Below, piece after piece: positions 1-8,770 of a stretch of 42,082 nucleotides of DNA (positions within the stretch are counted from its first letter, which is position 1; each line of letters starts with the position of its first letter). The stretch lies in NCBI GenBank assembly GCA_030153805.1, contig JASKLG010000006.1, positions 1-42,082 on the forward strand, in the 5' to 3' direction. A program made the position numbers and the translations under genes. The stretch is from Bacillota bacterium. GTDB taxonomy: Bacteria > Bacillota > DTU030 > DUMP01. The notes under the pieces were generated by a model. It saw nothing but the letters and a program-made list of their open reading frames with translations. It was not told the origin of the DNA and did not search any database.

Positions 1-216
1 CATGAGGCCCTATACAGGACTCCAAAAGGTGCTTACTTTCTCTACGGTGAAGGCGGTGCCAAGACCAAGTATGGCCGGCCTGTTGGCGGTGGCACTGTGA
101 GCGGCGGCAGCGACATAACCCCTCTCACCCCGGATGAGGCCCTAGGGTGGCTGGAGGAGCACGCGCCGGCGGAAGTTATTGAGCGAGAATTCCCTGACAA
201 GGTGGAGGAAGCATAA
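1..216 (+). CDS. C-terminal part of a small hypothetical protein of a mobile element (5' end outside window)
   Basis: Open frame 1 from base 1 to TAA 214-216 (HEALYRTPKGAYFLYGEGGAKTKYGRPVGG...PDKVEEA*). Stop overlaps the integrase ATG (taATG). Confidence 0.7.
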   Translation, partial: HEALYRTPKGAYFLYGEGGAKTKYGRPVGGGTVSGGSDITPLTPDEALGWLEEHAPAEVIEREFPDKVEEA

Positions 217-1370
217 TGGGCAAGCGCGGAAATGGGGAAGGTAGTGTCTGGCAGCGGAAGAACGGCACCTGGGCAGGCCTGCTCACCGTTGGCAGGGATG
301 AGACGGGAAAGCTGAGGCGCATATCGTTCTCAGGAAAGAGCCAAAGGGAAGTGCTGCAAAAGATCGCTCAGGCACGGGCGGAAATGCGGCAGGGAATTTT
401 CGTAGAGCCGTCTAAGCTGACCGTTGGGGAATGGCTCGAAACATGGCTTCGGGAGTACAAAAGACCAGCGTTGCGGCAAGAGGTATACGAAAACTACGAA
501 ATGATCATCCGGGTGCACCTGAAGCCGACCTTGGGCGGCGTCCTCTTGCAGGCCCTGCGCCCCGAAATGGTGCAGCATTTGTATAACGAGAAAGCGGCAA
601 GTGGCCTTTCGCCGGCAACGGTGCGCAAAATTCACCAAGTGCTTCATGGAGCGTTAAAGCAGGCAGTAAGGAACCAACTGGTGGCGCGCAACGTTAGTGA
701 GGCTACCACCCTTCCCAAGCTCCGGCAAACGCGAGAGGTGCGGGCGCTTACCCTTGAGGAACAGGAAAGGTTTCTTAAGGCTCTAGAAGGCAACCGCTTA
801 GCAACGGCCTTTAAGGTGCTTCTCGGAACCGGCCTCCGGCGCGGCGAGCTTCTGGCCCTCACCTGGAGAGACGTTGACCTGGCCAACGCTACTCTGACCG
901 TGCGCCAATCCCTGGTGAGGGTGAAAGGCAAGCTGCTGCTTCAGGAGCCGAAGACAAAAACGAGCAGGAGAACTATTCCTCTCCCGGATGACTTAGTGGC
1001 CGAGTTGAAAGCGCATAAGGCACGCCAGAACCAGGAAAGATTAAAGGCCGGCCCGGCCTACGAAGACAATAATCTGGTATTCGCTAATGAGCTTGGGCAA
1101 CCCCTAGACCCTAGGAGCTTCAATCGTTGGTTTTACGAAATCAGGAACAAGGCCGGCCTGCCGAAAGACGTTAACCTGCATGCATTGAGGCATACCTACG
1201 CAACGAGGCTACTGGAGCGCGGAGTAAGCCTGAAGGTTATCCAGCGGCTTATGGGCCATAGCAAATTCGACGTGACGGCGGACATTTACTCGCACGTGGC
1301 CCCGGAGCTGGAGCGCCAAGCAGTAGCTATCCTGGATGATCTCTTCAAAAAGGCAAAGGCCTCTTCCTGA
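216..1370 (+). CDS. Tyrosine-type site-specific integrase (phage/ICE type)
   Basis: 384 aa. N-terminal AP2-like/SAM-like DNA-binding region, then catalytic motifs ...LGTGLRRGELLALTW..., HALRHTYATRLLERGVSLKVIQRLMGHSKFDVTADIYSHV. Confidence 0.95.
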   Translation: MGKRGNGEGSVWQRKNGTWAGLLTVGRDETGKLRRISFSGKSQREVLQKIAQARAEMRQGIFVEPSKLTVGEWLETWLREYKRPALRQEVYENYEMIIRVHLKPTLGGVLLQALRPEMVQHLYNEKAASGLSPATVRKIHQVLHGALKQAVRNQLVARNVSEATTLPKLRQTREVRALTLEEQERFLKALEGNRLATAFKVLLGTGLRRGELLALTWRDVDLANATLTVRQSLVRVKGKLLLQEPKTKTSRRTIPLPDDLVAELKAHKARQNQERLKAGPAYEDNNLVFANELGQPLDPRSFNRWFYEIRNKAGLPKDVNLHALRHTYATRLLERGVSLKVIQRLMGHSKFDVTADIYSHVAPELERQAVAILDDLFKKAKASS

Positions 1371-1445
1371 CGAAAGAGGCCTCACCCAAATGCCGGCCGT
1401 CGGGAACTGGCCCTTCCTGACGGCCCCCAATTTTGCTTTTTAACC
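1354..1445 (+). terminator. Hairpins downstream of integrase; second one followed by T-rich tract
   Basis: AGGCCTCTT...AAGAGGCCT, then GGCCGTC...GACGGCC followed by caattttgcttttt. Confidence 0.6.
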
Positions 1446-1527
1446 CCAGGGGAAACCTGGTTGCAGCACGGTTGCAGCAAAATGGCAAACCTTTACCAGG
1501 CCCGAACCCTGGAGGCCTTGTCGTAGC

Positions 1528-1603
1528 TGGTGCGCACTAGAGGGATCGAACCTCTGGCCCCCTCCGCGTCAAGGAGGTGCTCTCCCGCTGAGCTAAGTGC
1601 GCC
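1528..1603 (-). tRNA. tRNA-Val(GAC), CCA encoded
   Basis: Reverse complement GGCGCACTTAGCTCAGCGGGAGAGCACCTCCTTGACGCGGAGGGGGCCAGAGGTTCGATCCCTCTAGTGCGCACCA. Cloverleaf with anticodon loop TTGACGC. Confidence 0.95.
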
Positions 1604-1651
1604 GATCACGCCTTTATTATAAGATCTTCCCTAACAAAAGTCAAGGGAAAC

Positions 1652-2209
1652 TCATGCGTTTCTCTTGTCCGCTTCTGAGAGCAAACCGGCAATGCTTGTC
1701 ATTACGCGCTGAGAAAGGATGCGGATACTCGCTCGATCTTTAGGATTGAGGTCGCTGGTATCCACCGGCGGCCCAAAAATCACCTTGATTGGCCCCGAGC
1801 CCTGCATACCGCAAATCCCCGCCGGTACCACAGGTGCCCCCGAACGCAAAGCTAAGACTGCCGCACCTTCTTCAGCCGGTCCGAGTTCACCAGTCTTACT
1901 ACGTGTTCCTTCAGGGAAAATGCCGAGCACGTTACCGGATGCCAAAACCTCCAGCGCGCGTTTGAAGGCTCGCCGGTCGGGTGTACCGCGCTTGACAGGA
2001 AAGGCTCCCAGCCCCTTCAGGAGCCGTCCGAACAACGGAATTTGAAAAAGCTCATCTTTGGCCATGAAATAAACGCGGCGGGGCGAAGCCACTCCGAGTG
2101 CCGGTGGATCCAAATAGCTGGCGTGGTTGGCGACAAGAACCACCGGACCTTGTTCGGGAAAATGTTCTTGTCCGGTAACCTGAAAGCCCCGTGTTAGCTT
2201 AAAAAACAT
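1652..2209 (-). CDS. plsC: 1-acyl-sn-glycerol-3-phosphate acyltransferase
   Basis: VANHASYLDPPAL (HX4D motif) and FPEGTRSKTGEL motif. Confidence 0.93.
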   Translation of the reverse strand: MFFKLTRGFQVTGQEHFPEQGPVVLVANHASYLDPPALGVASPRRVYFMAKDELFQIPLFGRLLKGLGAFPVKRGTPDRRAFKRALEVLASGNVLGIFPEGTRSKTGELGPAEEGAAVLALRSGAPVVPAGICGMQGSGPIKVIFGPPVDTSDLNPKDRASIRILSQRVMTSIAGLLSEADKRNA

Positions 2210-2276
2210 GTAGCAACAAAACTTGGCCAGCGTATATAACAGCTTGCTTCTCCCCTCTCGCCAGGTTTGGCGGGCC

Positions 2277-2969
2277 TTAAGAAGGGCTTCCGGCGCGCTC
2301 GCGCACCAGTGCTACAATCCGCGCAGTAACTTCTTCGGGAGAAAGATGGCTGGTATCGAGAACCACAGCATCCGGAGCCGGCTTTAGCGGTGCCAGTGCT
2401 CGTCCGGTATCCTCTTGGTCCCGCCGCAGCACTTCTTCTCGCAGCTCGCTCTCCGACAAAGCAAAGCCTCGTTCCCTTAACTCCTTCAAGCGCCTGCGCG
2501 TTCGTTCCTCTAACGACGCAGTAAGAAACACTTTGACTTCGGCCTGCGGCAGGACTACCGTTCCAATATCGCGCCCATCCATCACTACGCCGCCCGAAGC
2601 ACCGAGCTCCTGCTGCCTGCGGGTGAGAACCTGCCGCACGCCGTAAACCTTAGCCACCTGCGACACGGCCCCATTTATTTCGGGCGAACGTATTGCTTGG
2701 GTAACCTCTTCCCCATCGAGGAACACAGCTTGTCCCCCGTCAGGCATGGACTTCAATTCGATTCTAACAGCTGCAGCCAGCTGAGCGAGTGCTTCTTCAT
2801 CTCCCAAAGAGACTCCTCTACGCAGTGCTGCAAGGGTAACTGCCCTGTACATCGCTCCGGTATCGACATACAGATACCCGAGTGCTTGAGCCACCAGGCG
2901 CGCCACCGTGCTCTTGCCTGAACCAGCCGGACCATCAATGGCAATCTGCAGTTTTTTCATTTTCGCCAT
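2277..2969 (-). CDS. cmk: (d)CMP kinase
   Basis: IAIDGPAGSGKSTVARLVA P-loop, DTGAMYRAVT, MDGRDIGTVVLP. Confidence 0.97.
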   Translation of the reverse strand: MAKMKKLQIAIDGPAGSGKSTVARLVAQALGYLYVDTGAMYRAVTLAALRRGVSLGDEEALAQLAAAVRIELKSMPDGGQAVFLDGEEVTQAIRSPEINGAVSQVAKVYGVRQVLTRRQQELGASGGVVMDGRDIGTVVLPQAEVKVFLTASLEERTRRRLKELRERGFALSESELREEVLRRDQEDTGRALAPLKPAPDAVVLDTSHLSPEEVTARIVALVRERAGSPS

Positions 2970-2974
2970 CTCCT

Positions 2975-3346
2975 TTAACCCCTGAGGTCCGGGCGCAGCA
3001 CCCAGGCGTCGTTGAGGTATACGAATTCAAACTGGTTTTGAGGCCGTTCGCTGTTAACTAGAAGTAGGACCCTTATGCACCGGGGAAGGCTACCGGGAAC
3101 GGGGACTTCCCGGCAACAAAACAGGGGCACCTCCTGCCACCCAAGGGCCCTGGCAGCTGCAGCAGGAAAAGCCGCATCGAGGTCTTCCGTAAGGCTAAAA
3201 ATAGCCGCGGCAATATCCTGGACCGCTATGCGGTTGCGCGCAGTAAGCTCCCTTAATAGTTCTTCCGTTGCCTTAAGGATCGCTTCGGCGCTGTTTTCCT
3301 CGCATGTGGTTGCACCCCGGACGCCTCGTACTGGCATGTTATTCAT
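2975..3346 (-). CDS. aroH: Chorismate mutase, AroH class
   Basis: VRGVRGATTCEENSAEAILKATEELL...DIAAAIFSLTEDLDAAFPAAAAR...CIRVLL, typical AroH fold family sequence. Confidence 0.93.
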   Translation of the reverse strand: MNNMPVRGVRGATTCEENSAEAILKATEELLRELTARNRIAVQDIAAAIFSLTEDLDAAFPAAAARALGWQEVPLFCCREVPVPGSLPRCIRVLLLVNSERPQNQFEFVYLNDAWVLRPDLRG

Positions 3347-4136
3347 CCCTTCTCGTTTTGCGTCTTAACCTTTTTTCCTTCGCAGCAGCATCCCGACCGG
3401 CAGGCGGGAAGGTAAACGCCTTATCCTTAGCCGCCCGGTAAAGAGCTGCGACCTCTTGAGGTGTCAAGGGACGGGCATGTCCTGCCGGCAGGTTCCCGAG
3501 CTTAAGCGGTCCCAGGCGCCGGCGGATTAAACGCTCTACCTCAAATCCCAATGAACCAAATAGGCGCCTGACTTCCCGCTTGCGCCCTTCAAGCATGGTA
3601 ACCGAAAGCCTTGCCCCCTTCTGCCAGGTTCCAAGCACTTCAACTTTCGCAGGCCGGGCCGGCCCGTCTTCCAAGAGCACCCCGTGCTTTAACACTTCCA
3701 GGTCCTCAGGCGCCAGGTATCCACGCACCCAAACTTCATAAACCTTCTCTACCCCAAAACGCGGATGGGTCAACAGATACGCCAATTCGCCGTCGTTGGT
3801 CAAGAGGAGGAGTCCTTCGCTGTCTAAGTCAAGACGCCCGACAGGGAAGAGACGTGTTCGGGCAGGTAAGAGGTCGATAACTGTCGGGCGTCCTTGAGGA
3901 TCACGCACCGTTGTAATGTAACCGCGCGGCTTGTGTAAAAGGTAATATACCCGATGGGGAGAAGGAAGCTCCCGTCCATCGACGGTAATGGTGTCTCTTT
4001 CCGGATCCGCCTTGGTGCCGAGTTCCGTAACCACCCGGCCGTTGACCTGCACTCGTCCTTGAACGATGAGCTGTTCCGCCTGCCGCCGCGAGGCCAGGCC
4101 TGCTCGGGCGATGATTTTTTGCAGGCGCTCTTCCAC
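3339..4136 (-). CDS. rluB: Pseudouridine synthase, RsuA/RluB family
   Basis: N-terminal S4 domain (ERLQKIIARAGLASRRQAEQLIVQGRVQVNG) and PVGRLDLDSEGLLLLTNDGELAYLLTHPR. Overlaps aroH by 8 nt. Confidence 0.93.
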   Translation of the reverse strand: MEERLQKIIARAGLASRRQAEQLIVQGRVQVNGRVVTELGTKADPERDTITVDGRELPSPHRVYYLLHKPRGYITTVRDPQGRPTVIDLLPARTRLFPVGRLDLDSEGLLLLTNDGELAYLLTHPRFGVEKVYEVWVRGYLAPEDLEVLKHGVLLEDGPARPAKVEVLGTWQKGARLSVTMLEGRKREVRRLFGSLGFEVERLIRRRLGPLKLGNLPAGHARPLTPQEVAALYRAAKDKAFTFPPAGRDAAAKEKRLRRKTRRDE

Positions 4137-4160
4137 AACCTTCCCTCCACTAAGAAGTCC

Positions 4161-5444
4161 TCACGTCACCACTGGCCGGGCATAAACACCTTCCAAACCC
4201 GCCTCGCGAACCCGCCGGCGGATTTCATTTTCATCGGTGCTGTACAAGTTCTTTTCGCGCATCACCTGGAAAAATCCTGCTCCAGAGAAGGTGTAACTGT
4301 TGCGTCCGGCACGGCCTTCCGCTAAGTCGGTGGTAATTTGGGCTATAATTTCTCCTATCGCCAGCGTGCGCGGTAAGACTAAGAGTTCCCGGCCAACTGC
4401 TGTCCGTACGGCGTTATGACCGGCCAAGAGGCCCGTGGCGATGGCTTCGGTGTGTCCCACTGCCGGCCCTTGTTTTTCACCAGCTACAAAGACGTTGGCC
4501 AAAGCTTCTGCCTTAAGGGAGTTGTCTCGAAAAGCCATGGCTAAGAGCCGCATAGAATTGCCTTTCCCGCCAGCATACGGGTCGGTAAAGCGCGCCTTTT
4601 CCAGGCCGGGCAAGCGGCGCAGTTGCTCTAAGGGGAAGAAGGGAACCATGAGTTTAGCATGGCCTGTATCGAGGAGGATAATGTTTTCGGCAAAAGCTGC
4701 CAGGGCGTACTGCTGGCATACCTTGAGATGGAGTTTTTGCGGCTGAATCAGGTCGGCCGGGAGCGGTAGTACCACTTTCCCTTTTTCTTCGAGTTCTCGC
4801 CGTAGGACCGGATCGAGTGATTCTTTCAAGATCTTGCACGAACCACTCATGGCGCCGTATGTTCCGTCCGGCTTCACCAAAGCATATTCCCTGCCGCCGG
4901 CCAGCGCCACGAGCGATGCGCGCGGTCCGAAGGCCGGGCATCGCTGAACGCACATGACGCAACCATGGCCGTAGCGCAGGCAGTTTCCTATTGGGCCCGT
5001 AGTTCCCGTGGCGTCAACAAAGGCGTCGCCTGCGACCCTTTCACCCTCTTCCAAGATCACGGCTCGTACCCGGCCTCCCTCTTTATCCACCGCTACTACA
5101 CGGCTAAGGGTACGGATCCCTATTCCTTTAGCTAGAAGTAGCTGCCTGATTACCGGTTCTACTTGTGCCACGTCGTAAAGTGAGGCATGGGCGTGGCCGG
5201 GAAAATTTAGGTCACGGTGGCGATAGATGCCTACTAAAGCTTCAAAAATGGCCTCACCGCCTAAAGCACAGGCTTCCAGCGTGGCCGTGTACCGCCCGTT
5301 ATTCATCATGATCCCGCCGACTAGTCCGGCTCCCAGTAACATATCCGTTCGTTCAATCAGAGTCACCTCCGCTCCTGCCTGTCGTGCCGCTATGGCCGCA
5401 GCACACCCTGCCCATCCCCCGCCGACCACGATGACCTTGACCAC
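4161..5444 (-). CDS. FAD-dependent oxidoreductase (GidA-like / FAD_oxidored type) with Cys motif
   Basis: VIVVGGGWAGCAAAIAARQAGAEVTLIE Rossmann fold; internal GHGCVMCVQRCPAFGPR. Confidence 0.85.
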   Translation of the reverse strand: MVKVIVVGGGWAGCAAAIAARQAGAEVTLIERTDMLLGAGLVGGIMMNNGRYTATLEACALGGEAIFEALVGIYRHRDLNFPGHAHASLYDVAQVEPVIRQLLLAKGIGIRTLSRVVAVDKEGGRVRAVILEEGERVAGDAFVDATGTTGPIGNCLRYGHGCVMCVQRCPAFGPRASLVALAGGREYALVKPDGTYGAMSGSCKILKESLDPVLRRELEEKGKVVLPLPADLIQPQKLHLKVCQQYALAAFAENIILLDTGHAKLMVPFFPLEQLRRLPGLEKARFTDPYAGGKGNSMRLLAMAFRDNSLKAEALANVFVAGEKQGPAVGHTEAIATGLLAGHNAVRTAVGRELLVLPRTLAIGEIIAQITTDLAEGRAGRNSYTFSGAGFFQVMREKNLYSTDENEIRRRVREAGLEGVYARPVVT

Positions 5445-5448
5445 GAGG

Positions 5449-6396
5449 CTACCTCCTCTCCACTCGAAACTGCGCCTTGCAGCGCGGAACGCGCCGTCCT
5501 TCAGCCGTAACGGTTATGCAACTTCCACAGAGCCCTTCACCGCAGCAAAGAACGGCGTTTTGTGATACCGCCAGTTCTATGCCTGCACCTGTCTTAGCTA
5601 CGAGGTTCGCAACTTCCCGGTGCAAGGTATCAGGTCCGGCGCTGAAGACTACGCTGGGTTTTTCTTGCAGCCATTTGCTCACGAGCGGCAGGCCCTCCCT
5701 ACGCAGGCTTTTGACCTCTTTCACCTCCACACCCAATGCCTGCAGGCTCTCCGCGGCGTAGTTGAATCCTGCCCGGCCGGGCGCCAGGCAGGCCTGCACT
5801 CGATTGCCGCCGCGCAGGAGTTGACGAGCTACCAGGACTGTAGCCGACTGTCCCACACCCCCAGCAACCAACACCGCCTTTCCTCCGTTTGTTCTCTTAA
5901 GTGCGGCCAGTCCTTGAACTCCATTGTAACACGGGCCTTTGGCTATAAGGCAGGAAGTTGCCGAGGCCAGAGCAAGCAACCGCGTCTTGGGACCGTCTAC
6001 ATATAAAACTACCTCCGCACCCTCCTCTCTAATTTCAAACACGCTTACAGGAACGGCTGCAGCAGGCGGCATATCCGCGGGACGCAAAAACAAGAAAGCC
6101 CCCGGGTTGCTGAGCTCCCTAATCCAAGTAGCTGGGAGGGTCAACAGCAAACGCACAAGATTGGACCCAAGTTCTTCTCGCATTACCTTGACTTCTACCT
6201 CGCGCCGTATTGTTATATTACCCCTGGACCAGAGGTAATGTAGATAACTGCAGGTACCACTCCATGAACAAGTGCAAAACTCCCGCCCTCTCAGTAACGA
6301 ACAGACGAAACATTCGCCGCTCACCGCCAGGTAACATGGACAGTATTCGCTTCCGGCATCTACGCACGTCAGAGACCATTCTGCCACCTGCTCCAT
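5449..6396 (-). CDS. PyrK-like FAD/NAD-binding oxidoreductase with 2Fe-2S C-terminus and Cys-rich N-terminus
   Basis: AVLVAGGVGQSATVLVARQLL NAD-binding region; C-terminal CCGEGLCGSCITVTAEGRRVPRCK. Start chosen at ATG 6396 (MEQVAEWS), preceded by ggaggggcgagg; the ORF itself extends to 6462. Confidence 0.82.
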   Translation of the reverse strand: MEQVAEWSLTCVDAGSEYCPCYLAVSGECFVCSLLRGREFCTCSWSGTCSYLHYLWSRGNITIRREVEVKVMREELGSNLVRLLLTLPATWIRELSNPGAFLFLRPADMPPAAAVPVSVFEIREEGAEVVLYVDGPKTRLLALASATSCLIAKGPCYNGVQGLAALKRTNGGKAVLVAGGVGQSATVLVARQLLRGGNRVQACLAPGRAGFNYAAESLQALGVEVKEVKSLRREGLPLVSKWLQEKPSVVFSAGPDTLHREVANLVAKTGAGIELAVSQNAVLCCGEGLCGSCITVTAEGRRVPRCKAQFRVERR

Positions 6397-6528
6397 CCTC
6401 GCCCCTCCCTTGTTGCTTTCTCTTACGCTATGAAAAACGGGGGAAGATGGTGCCTTCCGCACACCTCTTAAGGGAAGCGAATACTATAGCAAGCAACGAA
6501 ATCGTTGTTCGAGCAGGAGGTGACAACC

Positions 6529-6993
6529 TTGCAACTTGGTATCGAACTCATTACCCTAGCCCCGCTCATGCTGGCGGCATCGAGCTGGTTTGAGCTTCTT
6601 TTAAGCGCAGGGCACAGGGTGATACCCGAATCTTTCGGCAAAGATGAGTACATTTACCCGGTATATCTTGATTCCGAGGCCCGCATCGCTGCCACCGGGC
6701 GCAAATGCCTCTTCTTGAACCACCAGAATTTGAACGGATACCAGACGGGGCCGGCAGAATTGGTGCAAGTCCAACCCGTGGAGCCGAACACCCACCTATT
6801 CCTGTTCCTCTCTAGTTCACTATCTCTGACGCGCAGCCGGTTGGCAGAGGAATTTGCTCTCAGCATCGTCACTGCCTGTGCCCAGAGCCGCGTTCCTCTT
6901 GTTGAAAACGCCATCGAATCCAGCGGCAGCGGGAAATTTGTTATCGATCTCTCGGCTTTGCCGGCGAGTGCTGTTCTCGCTTCCTCATTTTGA
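6529..6993 (+). CDS. Hypothetical protein
   Basis: Open frame of ORF 6505-6993. Best RBS (aggaggtga) precedes TTG at 6529 (MQLGIELITLAPLML...). No family recognised. Confidence 0.6.
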   Translation: MQLGIELITLAPLMLAASSWFELLLSAGHRVIPESFGKDEYIYPVYLDSEARIAATGRKCLFLNHQNLNGYQTGPAELVQVQPVEPNTHLFLFLSSSLSLTRSRLAEEFALSIVTACAQSRVPLVENAIESSGSGKFVIDLSALPASAVLASSF

Positions 6994-7001
6994 TTGCTTC
7001 T

Positions 7002-7535
7002 TTAACCCCAAAGAAGGTGGGAGAGTAGTAAAGCTGTTCCGATTCCTGCTGCATCGGCCAGGAGCCCTACGGCCAGGGCATAACGTGTGTGTTTTACCCC
7101 TACGGATCCGAAATAAACGGTGAGGATATACAAAGTGGTGTCGGTAGCTCCCTGCATGGTTGAGGCCGTGCGGCCTATGAAGGAGTCCGGACCGTAGCTC
7201 TGCAAAGCATCGACCATCAGGGCGAAGGAAGCGCTTCCGGAAAGGGGGCGGGTTAAAGCCAACGGGAGGAGTTCCGCAGGCAGACCAAAGCCGGTAAGTG
7301 GAGCCCTTAACGGTGTAAGGATAAGATCGAGTAACCCGGAAGCCCTCAGGGCCCCGATGGCGGCCAGCATCCCAACCAGGTAAGGAATAAGGCGTACGGC
7401 AATCTCAAAACCTTCTTTAGCTCCGGCGAGGAACGTTTCGTATACCCTCACGCCCCGCCGCCAGGCGACAGCCAGCACGAAGAAAATGAACAGCGGGACG
7501 GCGGCATTGCTCGCCTCAATAAGGTAATCCGCCAT
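7002..7535 (-). CDS. spmB: Spore maturation protein B
   Basis: MADYLIEASNAAVPLFIFFVLAVAWRRGVRVYETFLAGAKEGFEIAVRLIPYLVGMLAAIGALRASG; ends next to spmA. Confidence 0.93.
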   Translation of the reverse strand: MADYLIEASNAAVPLFIFFVLAVAWRRGVRVYETFLAGAKEGFEIAVRLIPYLVGMLAAIGALRASGLLDLILTPLRAPLTGFGLPAELLPLALTRPLSGSASFALMVDALQSYGPDSFIGRTASTMQGATDTTLYILTVYFGSVGVKHTRYALAVGLLADAAGIGTALLLSHLLWG

Positions 7536-7537
7536 TT

Positions 7538-8122
7538 TTATCCCCCATTCCAGCGACGACGAAAGATTCTGTCTGCCGCCACGGCTACGAGAGTGGCAAC
7601 CAAAGTGGCCAGAAAAGTCGGGGCCATGATTACCGCCGGCTCGACCGAACCTGCCGCGGTGCGGGCAGCTATTACGGTGCTCGGCACCAGAGTTACGCAA
7701 CAGGTGTTAACGGCCAAGAAAGTGCACATGGCCGGCGTCGCTTCATCCGGGTGCGGATTAAGTTCCTGCAGCCGCTGCATAGCCTTCAAGCCAAGCGGTG
7801 TGGCCGCGTTCCCTAGCCCCAGAATGTTAGCGGCAATGTTCAGTAAAATGGCCCCTTCGGCCGGGTCACCTTTGGGCACGTCGGGAAAAAGGAAACGGAA
7901 GGCGGGTGTGAGCGCCCTGGCCAAGGAACGCACCAACCCTGCTTCTTCCGCAATACGCATGAGGCCCAACCAGAAGGCCATGGTTCCTATAAGGCCAAAA
8001 GCCAGTTCCACGGCTTCTTCTGAGGCTTTGAGTAGCGCGAACGTAACTGCTTCCGGACGCCCCACAATTAGGGCAAAACCGATACTGCTCAGGAAAAAGA
8101 AAACCCAGATCCTATCGAGCAT
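7538..8122 (-). CDS. spmA: Spore maturation protein A
   Basis: GNAATPLGLKAMQRLQELNP, nucleoside-recognition (Gate) domain. Start ATG 8122 with ggaggggtgag RBS. Confidence 0.93.
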   Translation of the reverse strand: MLDRIWVFFFLSSIGFALIVGRPEAVTFALLKASEEAVELAFGLIGTMAFWLGLMRIAEEAGLVRSLARALTPAFRFLFPDVPKGDPAEGAILLNIAANILGLGNAATPLGLKAMQRLQELNPHPDEATPAMCTFLAVNTCCVTLVPSTVIAARTAAGSVEPAVIMAPTFLATLVATLVAVAADRIFRRRWNGG

Positions 8123-8189
8123 GCTCACCCCTCCCACGGGCTTCTTTATCATGGCTATGATACCTCCCGCCGCGACAGAACGAAAGCAG

Positions 8190-8215
8190 CAAAAAAGGAG
8201 GCTCCTCGGCCTCCA
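8190..8215 (-). terminator. Rho-independent terminator after gerW/ytfJ
   Basis: Minus strand GGAGGccgaggagCCTCCttttttg. Confidence 0.65.
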
Positions 8216-8236
8216 TAGGATGCGTTGGATAAGCCG

Positions 8237-8752
8237 TTATTCCTTTCTTCCTTGGGGATTGTAATTCGGCGGCTCGGTCGAGCGGTAACGCGCCCGAGGC
8301 GGCTCCTCGGCTTCTCTCATTTCATCTGGCTGACCGCTTCTGCTCCGTCCGCCTCTTTTCAGGCACCAGAGGAGCGAGTCCAAATGCTCCAAGATCTGCG
8401 GGGCCAAGTCAAACAGCCGATCATACAAGGCCCGGCTGTCAACGGGAAGCAGGCGCACTTGACCGCCGCCCACTACAACGAAGGCCACGGGTTGCACACT
8501 AACACCGGCGCCGCTTCCCCCACCAAAAGGGAGTGCCGTTCCCGTCTCAGAGCTCTGGCCGCCGCCAGTTCCACCCCGCGGTTCATACTCACCGCCGCCC
8601 GCCGCAAAACCCAGTGAAACACGTGACACAGGGATGATCACACTGCCGTCAGGGGTTTCAACCGGGTCGCCTACTACGGTATTCACATCTACCATGTCTT
8701 TAATACTTTCCATAGCCGTCTTCATGAGGCCTTGAATGGGATGCTCGGCCAT
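8237..8752 (-). CDS. ytfJ: Sporulation protein YtfJ/GerW family
   Basis: HPIQGLMKTAMESIKDMVDVNTVVGDPVETPDGSVIIPVSRVSLGFAAGGGEY; typical GerW/YtfJ. Confidence 0.95.
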   Translation of the reverse strand: MAEHPIQGLMKTAMESIKDMVDVNTVVGDPVETPDGSVIIPVSRVSLGFAAGGGEYEPRGGTGGGQSSETGTALPFGGGSGAGVSVQPVAFVVVGGGQVRLLPVDSRALYDRLFDLAPQILEHLDSLLWCLKRGGRSRSGQPDEMREAEEPPRARYRSTEPPNYNPQGRKE

Positions 8753-8770
8753 GTTCCTATTACCCCCTCG

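Noticed and set aside
7538-7700. N-terminal extension of the spmB ORF up to 7700
   Set aside because: The extension reads through the 3' end of spmA out of frame; the recognisable SpmB N-terminus starts at 7535.
7593-8264. Long plus-strand ORF of 223 aa
   Set aside because: Lies antisense to spmA with low-complexity Ala/Ser/Lys composition; a by-product of GC-rich coding on the other strand.
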